In this document: positions 35,822-45,516 of the stretch, piece after piece
Numbering within the stretch: the stretch's first letter is position 1
How the letters are laid out: every line of letters starts with the position of its first letter
Assembly: GCA_025455685.1 (NCBI GenBank)
Contig: JALOMB010000013.1
Location: forward strand, 1 to 45,516
From: Chitinophagales bacterium
GTDB lineage: Bacteria; Bacteroidota; Bacteroidia; Chitinophagales; JADJOU01
Reading direction: 5' to 3'
Length of the DNA stretch: 45,516 nt
The notes under the pieces: model-generated
What the model saw: only the letters and a program-made list of their open reading frames with translations
Told to the model about the DNA's origin: nothing
Database searches by the model: none
Made by a program: the position numbers and the translations under genes

Positions 35822-38800
35822 ATGAAACAAGGACAAGGATTTGTGCGGTTTGTATTTTTTTCGATGCTTTTTATAAGCATTTATTATTTATCTTTTACGA
35901 TAGTAAACATGAAATTTGAGACTGCAGAGCAGGCCTATGCAGATAAAATGCTCTCTACCTTACCAAAAGGACTATCCTCTGATTCTATTAGCTTCATGAA
36001 TCAAGAATTCAAAAAGAGATTTAGAGACTCATTCCAAAATAAACCTTTTTTAGACTTAGGTATTTTCGAGTATAATTATAAAAATATCACTAAAAATAAA
36101 CTTAATCTCGGTCTAGACCTAAAAGGCGGTATGAGTTTCGTACTCGAGGTCAATGAAGAAAAGTTATTGCGATCACTATCGGGCAAAGCTACCCATCCTA
36201 CCTTCGAACAAGCGCTCACTTTAGCTACTCAAGCGCAAAGAAATTCTCAAACAAGCTATATTAATTTATTTTTGGCCAATCTCCAAAAAGTCGATCCAAA
36301 CTTCAAAATTGCTTCCCTTTTTGCCTCAAATCCTTTGCTAAAAGATAAAATATCTACATCAGATGATAACGCAAAAGTGATGGAAATCCTCAAGCCTAGC
36401 ATAGAAGCCTCTATTCAGAACACTTATAATGTGATCAAACAAAGAGTCGATCAGTACGGTGTAGCAGAATCTTCTGTATCGCTACAAGAAGGCTCTAATA
36501 GAATTATCGTAGAGCTTCCTGGCGCAGACGACCTAGAAAGAGTTAAAAAAATGCTTGAGTCATCTGCTAAACTTGAATTTTGGTTTACTTATGATAATTT
36601 AGAAATTGCTAAAAGCCTAGAAGCAGCAAATGAAGCCTTAAGAATTATAGAAACATCAAATAAACCAAATCAAGCCAATGATAATCCAAAATCAGATTCT
36701 ACACAAAATTCCAAAGATTCTAGTGACATAGACGATATTCTCTCAACTTCTGCTACCAAATCCAATGCAAAAACAGATACTTCCAATCTAACTTCAGAAA
36801 CCAATCCTTTGTATGAAGTCTTTACACCTAGTGTAGATCAAAAGACCAATAATTACGCTCCAGGCCCAATTGTCGGTTATGTCAATAAGAAAGACCTAAT
36901 TAAAGCCATGGAATTGTTTAATCGTGATGAAGTAAAAAATAAATTTAGAGGGGATGTTGTTTTTGCTTATTCCTATAAGCCTGTTGATGATGAAGGAAGA
37001 TTTTATCAAGTATTTGCTCTCAAGAAATATAATGATGGACCAGCTTTAGCCGGAAATGTAGTCACTAACGCAAGAAAAGAGACAGATCAATTTAATAAAC
37101 CCTCTATCGGCATGGAGATGAATTCTCAAGGCGCTGCACAATGGGAAATGATTACCGAAATGGCATCCAAAGACCCTAGAGGCAAGCAGTCTATAGCTAT
37201 AGTAATGGATGGTGTCGTTTATTCCTCTCCAACGGTAAATGATAAAATCTCTGGAGGTCGTTCTCAGATTACAGGCTCATTTACTCCTGAAGAAGCTAAT
37301 GACTTATCTAATATATTGAATTCCGGTAAAATTGATGCTTCAGTCAAAGTCGTCCAAGAAGAAGTCGTAGGTCCATCTCTTGGTGCAGCTACTATTAAAT
37401 CAGGTATTTTAGCGCTTTTTGTAGGTTTGATATCTATCTTTGTCTATATGTTTGTCATGTATCGACAAGCAGGTATTGTCACTCAAATTGCACTTGCTTT
37501 CAATCTAGTGTTTTTACTAGGTGTTTTGGCATCTATCAAGGCAACACTTAGTCTTCCGGGTATCGCAGGTATTGTGCTTATCATTGGAGCGGCGGTCGAT
37601 GCTAATGTAATTATCTATGAGCGAATCAAAGAAGAACTTAGATTAGGAAAAGGCATTTGGGAAGCTATTAAATTAGGTTATCAACATTCATTTAGTACGA
37701 TTTTCGATGCGAATATGACGACCTTGATTACTTCATTGACCTTGATGTTCTTTGGTTATGGTCCTATTCGTGGGTTTGCTTATACCCTTACTTTTGGTAT
37801 TTTGACTTCTATCTTTACTGCCGTATTTGTAACTAGAGAAATTTATAATTTATATCAAGATAGAGGTAAGTCATTTTCAATAAATACCAATACATTTATC
37901 GATAAATGGTTTTTGAATTCTTCGTTCCAATTCGTAGCGAATAGAAAAAAAGCTTATATCTTTATTGCTTCCTTTATTATAGTAGGACTTATTTCTATCG
38001 TAGTTAGAGGTTTTGATTTTGGGGTAGAATTCAAAGGAGGTAAATCCTTCGTATTAGGCTTCGACCAAGACGTAGATTATGTAGCAGTCAAAAAATCATT
38101 GGACAAATCACTAGACGGCAAAACTATTGTGAAATCCTTTGGAAGTGCTTCTAATCTTCAGGTTACAACGGCTTATCTGCAAGACGATATGACCAAATCT
38201 CAGAATCAATCTGATTCTATAGTGCTTCAAAAAGTCTATGAATCAACGCAGGCCTTCTTCAAAAACAAACCAACTTTCGAACAATTTATTAAAAGCAGTG
38301 TGTCTAACTCCCGTAAAATTGGCGCATCTATAGCAGATGATATCTCTCGTTCATCGAGAAATGTCACCATGATTGCATTGGTTTTGATCTTCTTGTATAT
38401 TACTATTCGTTTTAGAAAATGGCAGTTTGCTGCAGGAGCTATTATCGCCTTATTGCACGATACCTTGTTTACCTTAGGTGTTTTGTCGCTATTTAAAGAT
38501 ATTATGCCGTTTTCTCTTGAAATCAATCAATCTATCGTAGCAGCAATCTTGACTATTATTGGTTTCAGTACTAATGATACAGTAGTGATTTTCGATAGGA
38601 TACGAGAGTATATGAATCTCAAGCCAAATCAATCTTTGGATTTGACAATCAACGATGCGATTAATAATACATTAAGTAGAACTTTGATGACGGCATCCAC
38701 GCTATTTTTGGTAAGTTTAGTATTGTTTGTCTTTGGTGGAGAATCAATTCGAGGTTTTTCTTTTACCATGCTCATAGGTATTTTTGTAGGAACTTTGTCT

Positions 38801-38860
38801 TCTATTTTTATTGCTGCTCCTATAGCCTTGGATTTGATCAAAATTACCGAAAAGAAGTAA
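35822..38860 (+). CDS. secDF: SecDF fusion, protein translocase subunit
   Basis: SecD part NLGLDLKGGMSFVLEV and GAAVDANVIIYERIKEEL; SecF part VRGFDFGVEFKGGKSFVLGF and GFSTNDTVVIFDRIREYM. Confidence 0.96.
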   Translation: MKQGQGFVRFVFFSMLFISIYYLSFTIVNMKFETAEQAYADKMLSTLPKGLSSDSISFMNQEFKKRFRDSFQNKPFLDLGIFEYNYKNITKNKLNLGLDLKGGMSFVLEVNEEKLLRSLSGKATHPTFEQALTLATQAQRNSQTSYINLFLANLQKVDPNFKIASLFASNPLLKDKISTSDDNAKVMEILKPSIEASIQNTYNVIKQRVDQYGVAESSVSLQEGSNRIIVELPGADDLERVKKMLESSAKLEFWFTYDNLEIAKSLEAANEALRIIETSNKPNQANDNPKSDSTQNSKDSSDIDDILSTSATKSNAKTDTSNLTSETNPLYEVFTPSVDQKTNNYAPGPIVGYVNKKDLIKAMELFNRDEVKNKFRGDVVFAYSYKPVDDEGRFYQVFALKKYNDGPALAGNVVTNARKETDQFNKPSIGMEMNSQGAAQWEMITEMASKDPRGKQSIAIVMDGVVYSSPTVNDKISGGRSQITGSFTPEEANDLSNILNSGKIDASVKVVQEEVVGPSLGAATIKSGILALFVGLISIFVYMFVMYRQAGIVTQIALAFNLVFLLGVLASIKATLSLPGIAGIVLIIGAAVDANVIIYERIKEELRLGKGIWEAIKLGYQHSFSTIFDANMTTLITSLTLMFFGYGPIRGFAYTLTFGILTSIFTAVFVTREIYNLYQDRGKSFSINTNTFIDKWFLNSSFQFVANRKKAYIFIASFIIVGLISIVVRGFDFGVEFKGGKSFVLGFDQDVDYVAVKKSLDKSLDGKTIVKSFGSASNLQVTTAYLQDDMTKSQNQSDSIVLQKVYESTQAFFKNKPTFEQFIKSSVSNSRKIGASIADDISRSSRNVTMIALVLIFLYITIRFRKWQFAAGAIIALLHDTLFTLGVLSLFKDIMPFSLEINQSIVAAILTIIGFSTNDTVVIFDRIREYMNLKPNQSLDLTINDAINNTLSRTLMTASTLFLVSLVLFVFGGESIRGFSFTMLIGIFVGTLSSIFIAAPIALDLIKITEKK

Positions 38861-38943
38861 GTCTTAAGACGTATTGAAAATCATACTTAAATTGAATTTT
38901 TGGGTTTTCACTGAAACTTCAGACAAATTGAATTTTTATTAGT

Positions 38944-41688
38944 ATGAAGGAAATATTTATCAAATCAGCCAAAACGAATAACCTAAAATCTATTGATTTA
39001 AGTATTCCAAAAGGAAAATTTATCGTAGTTACGGGAGTGTCTGGAAGTGGTAAATCTTCTTTGACCATCGATACACTCTATGCCGAAGGTCAGAGAAAGT
39101 ATATTGAATCGATGTCTAGTTATGCCAGACAGTTTCTCAAAAGGCTTGATAAGCCTGATGTAGCCTATATTCAAGGTTTGTGTCCAGCTATTTCTATCGA
39201 ACAAAAAGTAATCGCTACTTCGAGCCGCTCAACGGTCGGTACGATGAGCGAAGTTTTCGAGTATCTCAGATTATTTTATGGTAGATTAGGCAAGACTTAT
39301 AGCCCTAAAACGAATTTAGAAATAAAAAAACACGAAGTATCGGATGTATTGGCACTAATTAAGTCTTTTGCAAAGGATACTAAATCTTTTGTAGGGTGGC
39401 AATTGAATTTGAGTGAACTCAAATTAGAAACAATTCAAATTCTAATTTCAAAGGGTTATTCTCGAGGTTATTTTCGTCAAGCATTTTTTAATCTAGAAGA
39501 TTGGTCAGACAAACTGCCCAAATTCCAAAAAAATGATTTGCTTTATTTAGTCGTGGAGCGCTTTGTGATTAGTGAAGCGCTCGATGAAGACAATCTAAAA
39601 AATCTTGCTGATACGATTCAAACAGTATTTCAAGAGAATAATGGAGATGCTGTGGTTCATGACCTAACTTCAAGCCAAACCTTTCATTTCAATAATAAAT
39701 TTGAAGATGAATTTGAACGATATGAAATCCCAAGCCCTCAAATGTTTAATTTTAATAATGCTTATGGCGCCTGCTCATCATGTGAAGGTACAGGGATAAC
39801 ACATGGAATTAGCGAAGATTTGGTAATCCCCAATAAGTCCTTGTCTGTATATGAAGGATGTGTGGTTTGCTGGAAGACCCCTAAAATGAGCAAATACCAA
39901 AAAGATTTTATTGATGTGGCTCGGGAAATAGATTTTCCCATTCATAGACCTTATATTGATTTGACGCAAGAAGAAAAGGATTTACTCTGGCATGGAAATC
40001 AAAATATTCAAGGAATATTTCAGTTCTTCGAAATGATATGGTCCAATCAACGCCAAATCGAATATAGAGTACTCTATTCTCGGTATCGAGGCAAAACTGT
40101 TTGTCGCGATTGCAAAGGCTCTAGACTCCGAAAAGACGCACAATATGTCAAAATTGGAGGCAAATCAATTGTAGATTTAGTGAATTTATCCCTAGAAAAC
40201 CTATTGTCATTTTTCAAAGATTTGCAGTTAGACGATTTTCAAACTAAAGTCGGCAGTCGTTTGATTTTTGAAATTACCAATCGATTAGAAATATTAATTT
40301 CACTAGGTCTAGGCTATTTAACCCTTAATAGAGAATCTGGCACCCTCTCCGGTGGTGAAAGTCAGCGAATAAACCTAGCAAGGGTCATTGGCAGTAGTCT
40401 AACTGATTCGCTTTATATTCTTGATGAGCCCTCAATAGGACTTCATCCAAGAGATACAGATAATCTTGTAAAAGTGCTTTTATCATTAAGAGATTTAAAC
40501 AATACGGTAATAGTCGTAGAGCATGAAGAAAGAATCATGCGGGCCTCGGACTATTTGATCGATATCGGACCAAAAGCAGGTATTCACGGTGGAGAAGTAG
40601 TTTTCGCTGGAAATTTCGCAGATATCTTTTCTTCTAAATCCCTGACAGCTCAGTATCTCAACGGAGATAAATCAGTAATGAGAAAATTTCCAAAGATTAA
40701 ACCTACAAAATTCATCGATTTTTCGGGTATCACACATCATAATTTAGTCAATGTCTCGGTCTCTATTCCATTAAATGCCATTACTGTGGTATCAGGAGTC
40801 TCTGGAAGCGGTAAAACTTCGTTAATTAGAGATGTAATCTATCCTGTACTCGCCAATAAGGTCGAAGACAATCAACCTATAAGAGGATATTATGAATCTG
40901 TTCAAGGGGATTTTAGTCAATTTCATATAGTAGAAATGGTCAATCAGCAATCTCTAGGGAAATCTTCTAGAAGTATTCCTGTGACTTATACCAAGGCCTA
41001 TGATTATATTAGAGATCTTTTTGCAAGTCAAGTCCTATCTGCACGTATGGGTTTGGAAGCCAAAGATTTTTCTTTTAACGTGCCAGGCGGAAGATGTGAG
41101 ACATGTCAAGGCGATGGAAGTATCACTGTAGAAATGCAATTTCTAGCGGATGTCACTTTGGAATGTGAAGCATGTCAAGGAAAAAAATTTCAAGACCATG
41201 TTTTAGAGGTTTCCTACAAAGGAAAGAATATTTTTGATGTTTTATCGATGAATATTGACGAGGCTTTAGTGTTTTTTGAGGAAAACGCTACAATTTATGA
41301 TAGGATTTTGCCCCTTCAGCAAGTAGGTTTGGGTTATTTGTCTTTGGGACAGAATATTTCCTCGCTTTCTGGTGGAGAAGCTCAGCGGGTCAAACTAGCG
41401 AGCTATATGATAGGTCATTTGAAACAAAAAGTATTTTTTATCTTTGATGAACCTACCACAGGCCTTCATTTCGAAGATGTACAGCAGTTAATGAATTGCT
41501 TTGAATTTATGGTACAAATGGGGCATACCATAGTCATCGTAGAGCATAATTTAGATGTGATTAGAAACGCAGATTGGAACATAGATTTAGGGCCTCAGGC
41601 AGGAAACAAAGGCGGACAAATCATGTATCAAGGACCTTGTGATAAGTTTGCGTCATGTCAAAATAGTCTCACGGCTTCATTCCTGTGA
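38944..41688 (+). CDS. uvrA: Excinuclease ABC subunit UvrA
   Basis: VTGVSGSGKSSLTIDTLYAEGQRKYIESMSSYARQFL; two ABC signatures, LSGGESQRINLAR and LSGGEAQRVKLAS; zinc motifs CSSCEGTG...CRDCKGSRL and CETCQGDG...CEACQGKKF. Confidence 0.96.
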   Translation: MKEIFIKSAKTNNLKSIDLSIPKGKFIVVTGVSGSGKSSLTIDTLYAEGQRKYIESMSSYARQFLKRLDKPDVAYIQGLCPAISIEQKVIATSSRSTVGTMSEVFEYLRLFYGRLGKTYSPKTNLEIKKHEVSDVLALIKSFAKDTKSFVGWQLNLSELKLETIQILISKGYSRGYFRQAFFNLEDWSDKLPKFQKNDLLYLVVERFVISEALDEDNLKNLADTIQTVFQENNGDAVVHDLTSSQTFHFNNKFEDEFERYEIPSPQMFNFNNAYGACSSCEGTGITHGISEDLVIPNKSLSVYEGCVVCWKTPKMSKYQKDFIDVAREIDFPIHRPYIDLTQEEKDLLWHGNQNIQGIFQFFEMIWSNQRQIEYRVLYSRYRGKTVCRDCKGSRLRKDAQYVKIGGKSIVDLVNLSLENLLSFFKDLQLDDFQTKVGSRLIFEITNRLEILISLGLGYLTLNRESGTLSGGESQRINLARVIGSSLTDSLYILDEPSIGLHPRDTDNLVKVLLSLRDLNNTVIVVEHEERIMRASDYLIDIGPKAGIHGGEVVFAGNFADIFSSKSLTAQYLNGDKSVMRKFPKIKPTKFIDFSGITHHNLVNVSVSIPLNAITVVSGVSGSGKTSLIRDVIYPVLANKVEDNQPIRGYYESVQGDFSQFHIVEMVNQQSLGKSSRSIPVTYTKAYDYIRDLFASQVLSARMGLEAKDFSFNVPGGRCETCQGDGSITVEMQFLADVTLECEACQGKKFQDHVLEVSYKGKNIFDVLSMNIDEALVFFEENATIYDRILPLQQVGLGYLSLGQNISSLSGGEAQRVKLASYMIGHLKQKVFFIFDEPTTGLHFEDVQQLMNCFEFMVQMGHTIVIVEHNLDVIRNADWNIDLGPQAGNKGGQIMYQGPCDKFASCQNSLTASFL

Positions 41689-41734
41689 GAAAACCCATAA
41701 TCTCAGGTTAAGGTGTCTAGAAATTATTTTTATC

Positions 41735-42637
41735 CTAATTTTGAGATGCTCTATACTCCAATGGCGTTTTGCCTACTTTTTGTTTAAATAATTTATTGAA
41801 ATACTGCGGATATTCAAAGCCCAATTCATAAGCAATTTCATTTACTGATTTTTCGGTGTGCAACAATTCTTGTTTCGCTTTTTCTAAGATATAATGATGG
41901 ATATATTCTTGGGCATTTTTACCTGTTTCTTTCTTTATTAAATCGCTCAAATAACTCGATGATAAATGAATCTGTTGTGCTAAATATTTTACGGTAGGAA
42001 TATTCTGTACACTGGTTAATGGTAAAGAATAATAATGATTTAAAACCTCTAATACTTTAGAAATCAATTGCGTGTTTTCTGAAGTTCGTGTAATAAATTG
42101 TCGTTGATAATACCTTTGGCAGTAGTTTAAAAGAAGTTCAATAGCCGACACTATAATAAACTGGCTATGTTGATCTATATTTTCTAGTATTTCATTTTCT
42201 ATTTTATCGATACATTCTTTTAAGATTGTCTTTTCTTTGTCTGATACGTGAAGGGCTTCTGCAATGTCGTAGTTAAAAAAAGTATATTGATTGAAATGGT
42301 GGATCAAAGAAGTGTTTCTGATTAAATCGGGATGAAAAAACAAACCCCAACCCATTTTATCGGGTCTTTCTTCTTCATCAGAATCTATTTCTATCATTTG
42401 ATTGGGGGCAATGCAAATCAAATTGCCTTCCTGAAAATCAATGGTTTTTCTGCCATATTTGAAGGAGTTTTTACAATAATTTTTAAACATTATAGAATAA
42501 AAATCGGTAGTAATTTTAAGATGTTCCTGTTGCGGGTGATTCATTTTAGAAAAGTCTAAAACAGCCACCAGGGGATGTTTACTCTTGCCTAATTGAAAGA
42601 ACTCATACAAATCTGAGATGCTTTTTAGTTGAATCAT
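41735..42637 (-). CDS. AraC family transcriptional regulator
   Basis: C-terminal VKYLAQQIHLSSSYLSDLIKKETGKNAQEYIHHYILEKAKQELLHTEKSVNEIAYELGFEYPQYFNKLFKQKVGKTPLEYR. Confidence 0.96.
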   Translation of the reverse strand: MIQLKSISDLYEFFQLGKSKHPLVAVLDFSKMNHPQQEHLKITTDFYSIMFKNYCKNSFKYGRKTIDFQEGNLICIAPNQMIEIDSDEEERPDKMGWGLFFHPDLIRNTSLIHHFNQYTFFNYDIAEALHVSDKEKTILKECIDKIENEILENIDQHSQFIIVSAIELLLNYCQRYYQRQFITRTSENTQLISKVLEVLNHYYSLPLTSVQNIPTVKYLAQQIHLSSSYLSDLIKKETGKNAQEYIHHYILEKAKQELLHTEKSVNEIAYELGFEYPQYFNKLFKQKVGKTPLEYRASQN

Positions 42638-43140
42638 TTTATTAGAACTTTTTCTGAAAATGTGTTTAAATAACTTAAATATTCATAACCCCGCCTTTCT
42701 GCAAAAAAATCTAAACAGAGTACTATACTGGCCTGAATAAATAAACCTAACCCTATACCACGCCAAAAGGTATCATTCATCGAGCTGTACATCAATAGAA
42801 TACCCATAAAAATCAAAGCGATTTCTGTATATCTAAAAACCACAAAATTACGCATTACTTGTTCCATTCTTGGAATTTCTACTGTTTTGATTTTTTGTGT
42901 ATCAGATTGTATGAAGTTTTCTACTCTTATGATGTCCTTTGGGCTTCTGGTAACAATAGTATAACCCACAATAAACTCAAGGCAAGCCACCACAAAAAAA
43001 GGAATGGCTACCCCTTTCCAAAAAGAAGTTTTAAGTACAAAAACAAAATAAACCGCCAATGCAAAAGCTAAAACACCCACTAAAATAAATAGATAACTTT
43101 CGGCTTTTTCGCCACTAAAATATTTTAAAACGGGATTCAT
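42634..43140 (-). CDS. Small integral membrane protein
   Basis: About four hydrophobic segments; MNPVLKYFSGE start at 43140 gives an ATGA overlap with the upstream DJ-1 gene and is preferred over 43176. Confidence 0.75.
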   Translation of the reverse strand: MNPVLKYFSGEKAESYLFILVGVLAFALAVYFVFVLKTSFWKGVAIPFFVVACLEFIVGYTIVTRSPKDIIRVENFIQSDTQKIKTVEIPRMEQVMRNFVVFRYTEIALIFMGILLMYSSMNDTFWRGIGLGLFIQASIVLCLDFFAERRGYEYLSYLNTFSEKVLIK

Positions 43141-44009
43141 TTTGTTTTGATTTTTTTTAATAATTCTTTTGCACATAAAATGCCAAATTCATTGGCTGCC
43201 TTTGGGCTGGCACCCGTTATCAGGTTTCTGTCAATAAAGCACGAATCATCGGCTTTTTTATTTATTATGGTTACACCTAATTGTGTAAGCTTTTTTCCAA
43301 AAATCCAAGGTATAGGCCCTGGCATATAACCTATTAAAGGGGTTTGCTTGTCCACCGAATCGGGAAAGGCGGCTATTTTGTAGCCACTGTAAATAAATTT
43401 AGTAGAATCGGAAGAGTCAGAGGCAGCCAATAGTGCCGCAGGCCCGTGGCAAATGCTCATCATCGTTAAATTTTTGCTTTCCGACCATCGAATGAGTTTT
43501 CCTAAGTCTTTATTTTCGGGTAAACCAAGCATTGCACCGTGTCCGCCTGGTATAAATACACCAACATAAGAGGTGTTGTTTTCCATCTCATTATTTACAA
43601 AATCCGATAAACTTTTTGGGGTTTCAAACTTATTTCTAAAAATATTAAAAATAGTATTAACAGCTTCATCTTTTTCTGGAAAAGCCCACATTTCAATTTT
43701 TGCCGATTTTCCCGAAGGTGTAAACACATCTATATCAAAACCAGCGCTTTGTAGATGTAGCATAGGCAAAAGCATCTCTACCGGATGATTTCCTGTAGAA
43801 AAATAGGTACCGTTTGCCATTTTCATATGGCGATCTTCCGTACAAATCATCATTACTTTTAGATGGGTATCGCTGTTTTTAACTGCAAAATCCACTTTTT
43901 TATAGTTGGTTTTTGCGGAAGTAGCCAGTTTTAGAGCCAAAATAGAAGGGCTAAAAGCCCCATCTTCTGTAGGTTGTGGGGCAATGCCCAGTAGTTTTTT
44001 GATCATCAT
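43137..44009 (-). CDS. DJ-1/PfpI superfamily protein (type 1 glutamine amidotransferase-like, HchA-like)
   Basis: VGVFIPGGHGAMLGLPEN and nucleophile elbow MMSICHGPAALLAA. Confidence 0.92.
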   Translation of the reverse strand: MMIKKLLGIAPQPTEDGAFSPSILALKLATSAKTNYKKVDFAVKNSDTHLKVMMICTEDRHMKMANGTYFSTGNHPVEMLLPMLHLQSAGFDIDVFTPSGKSAKIEMWAFPEKDEAVNTIFNIFRNKFETPKSLSDFVNNEMENNTSYVGVFIPGGHGAMLGLPENKDLGKLIRWSESKNLTMMSICHGPAALLAASDSSDSTKFIYSGYKIAAFPDSVDKQTPLIGYMPGPIPWIFGKKLTQLGVTIINKKADDSCFIDRNLITGASPKAANEFGILCAKELLKKIKTK

Positions 44010-44028
44010 TTTTTGTTAAATATAATCA

Positions 44029-44325
44029 TTAAATTCCTTTCCATTTATTAATTTCGGGCATTTTTTCCAGTAATTCAGGTAAAGCTGCCAATGCAGTTTG
44101 TACGTGATCGGTTGCCCAATGTTTAGCTTCTTCAGCTTCACTTTCCCAAACTTCATAAGACGTAAATTCACAATCGTTTGCACTATTTTGCAGATAAAAA
44201 TAGTCTTTACACCCTTCTTCCTTACTATTGGTTTCTTCGGTTAAACGCTTCATCAATGCTAGCGATTCTTCCATTTTGTCTTTCTTGATTGTAAACTTGG
44301 CGGTTACATAAAATTTTGTGTTCAT
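44029..44325 (-). CDS. Antibiotic biosynthesis monooxygenase (ABM) domain protein, putative quinol monooxygenase
   Basis: FYVTAKFTIKKDKMEESLALMKRLTEETNSKEEGCKDYFYLQN...FTSYEVWESEAEEAKHWATDHV. Confidence 0.9.
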   Translation of the reverse strand: MNTKFYVTAKFTIKKDKMEESLALMKRLTEETNSKEEGCKDYFYLQNSANDCEFTSYEVWESEAEEAKHWATDHVQTALAALPELLEKMPEINKWKGI

Positions 44326-44355
44326 TTTGTAGTGCTATCTATATTTAAAGAAAAA

Positions 44356-45171
44356 TTAAAGTCCAAATTGAGATTTAATGCCGCCAATAAAGGTTTCATC
44401 ATCAAATTGTTTTCTGTTTGCCATTAGCGTTTTTGCATCTTCGCCTGCGGTATATCTCAGTTGCTTTTTACCATCGGTAGCGGCTTCAAAAATCACATTT
44501 GCCACCACACTAGCAGGTGACGCGTTTTGTGACATTACAGGCATAGCTGCCATTAGTGCGCCTACTAGGGGCTGGTATTCGGTTTGAGATTCGTCATTCG
44601 AAAAGTCAAACGAACGACCTCCAAAATCGGTAGCTATCATACCGGGTTCTACGATTTTTACTTGCCCACCAAAAGATTCAACCTCAAAACTCAAAGATTC
44701 TGAAATACCCTCAACAGCAAACTTTGTACCGTGATACAAAGATCCTAAAGGAAAGGTCATTTTTCCACCAATAGATGAAATGTTTATAATCATTCCTTTT
44801 TTGTTCTGTCTGAAATGCGGCAATACTGCTTTGGTTACGTCTATTAACCCTAAAACATTGGTATTGAATTGTTTTTGTATTTTTTCTCTGCTAAACGACT
44901 CTAAAGGTCCATAAGCGCCATAGCCTGCGTTATTCAACAAAACATCAATGCTTCCAAATTTTTCAATGCCTAAAGAAACCGCTTTTTCTATAGAGCTTAC
45001 ATTCAAAACATCTAATTGAGCCACCAAAATATTCGGTAATTGATTGAGTTCTGTTTCATTATCTGGGTTTCGCATGGTAGCAATCACATTCCACCCTTTA
45101 GATTGAAATAATTTTGCCGTTTCTTTTCCTATACCACTGCTGGCACCTGTTATTAAAATAGTCTTGTTCAT
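44356..45171 (-). CDS. SDR family oxidoreductase
   Basis: TILITGASSGIGKETAKLF, VLLNNAGYGAYGPLE, catalytic region NISSIGGKM...YHGTK. Confidence 0.96.
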   Translation of the reverse strand: MNKTILITGASSGIGKETAKLFQSKGWNVIATMRNPDNETELNQLPNILVAQLDVLNVSSIEKAVSLGIEKFGSIDVLLNNAGYGAYGPLESFSREKIQKQFNTNVLGLIDVTKAVLPHFRQNKKGMIINISSIGGKMTFPLGSLYHGTKFAVEGISESLSFEVESFGGQVKIVEPGMIATDFGGRSFDFSNDESQTEYQPLVGALMAAMPVMSQNASPASVVANVIFEAATDGKKQLRYTAGEDAKTLMANRKQFDDETFIGGIKSQFGL

Positions 45172-45197
45172 TTTTTATGATATTTAAAATTATACTG

Positions 45198-45205
45198 CAA
45201 AACTA
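45198..45205 (-). promoter_or_regulatory. Candidate -7 box TAGTTTTG upstream of the SDR operon
   Basis: CAAAACTA on the + strand, 26 nt upstream of the minus-strand ATG. Confidence 0.45.
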
Positions 45206-45288
45206 TCTCAATATATAAAGAGCGAGATAATACAAATTCGGGATATTTGTATGGTTTTTGGGGAACATAAAAAGAGTCGTGCATTTTT

Positions 45289-45516
45289 CTACAGCCATAT
45301 TGGTTTATAATCTAAATTACTGGGCGTTTCTATGTAAAAAAGTTCACCTTGAAAATCAATTTCTAAAGTGTTGTGATTTGAAATTCTTATGGCATCATCC
45401 GTTTCTATAGGTTGATGGTCTGCCCAACCTTTTCCGTTTAGCACGTAAAAAGTGTAACTCATTGTTTCGTTGAGGTTTAAGCTGGTTTTGGTTTGTTCCT
45501 TAAAAATGAGTTTTTT
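45289..45516 (-). CDS. Partial cupin-like protein, truncated at the window edge (not in the ORF track)
   Basis: Reverse-strand translation KKLIFKEQTKTSLNLNETMSYTFYVLNGKGWADHQPIETDDAIRISNHNTLEIDFQGELFYIETPSNLDYKPIWL-stop. Confidence 0.6.
   Translation of the reverse strand, partial: KKLIFKEQTKTSLNLNETMSYTFYVLNGKGWADHQPIETDDAIRISNHNTLEIDFQGELFYIETPSNLDYKPIWL

Noticed and set aside
38944-41688. Specialised UvrA2 resistance paralogue
   Set aside because: Length and the retained zinc motifs are compatible with an ordinary UvrA; class cannot be settled without a phylogeny.
1-45516. tRNA, rRNA, transposase or integrase genes that would mark a classical mobile island
   Set aside because: None recognised in reading the window or ORF list; mobility of the ATPase cassette is inferred only from repeats.

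Overview
This 45.5-kb window comes from an AT-rich, Bacteroidota-like chromosome; the gene families and recurrent TAnnTTTG -7 promoter motifs support that. From left to right it contains: (1) an exopolysaccharide/surface-glycan locus (GT2, two GT4-type glycosyltransferases, an FkbM methyltransferase, a GT61-type protein and a transglutaminase-like membrane protein), interrupted at about 0.9-3.3 kb by an orphan XRE regulator and a DUF4143-type AAA ATPase cassette with several layers of DNA repeats; (2) an AlkC-like DNA alkylation repair protein, a heme oxygenase with a small membrane protein, a DUF4159 protein and a lipoprotein; (3) a housekeeping block (rny, zapA, a coiled-coil protein, Nfu, pdxA, M17 aminopeptidase, rsmA, 2-hydroxyacid dehydrogenase); (4) a three-gene outer-membrane/T9SS-like operon (TonB-dependent receptor, 1344-aa secreted protein, PorV-type barrel fused to two OmpA domains); (5) greA, a HIT protein, pdhB, a 1128-aa outer-membrane barrel candidate, a conserved unknown protein, secDF and uvrA; (6) a compact AraC/DJ-1/ABM/SDR operon plus a truncated cupin-like ORF at the right edge. 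The two most interesting items are the ATPase-nuclease cassette (direct repeats on both sides, three 32-bp tandem repeats running into its promoter, and a 44-bp duplication that copies its start codon) and the PorV-OmpA-OmpA fusion. All family assignments were made by eye from the translated sequences, without database searches.
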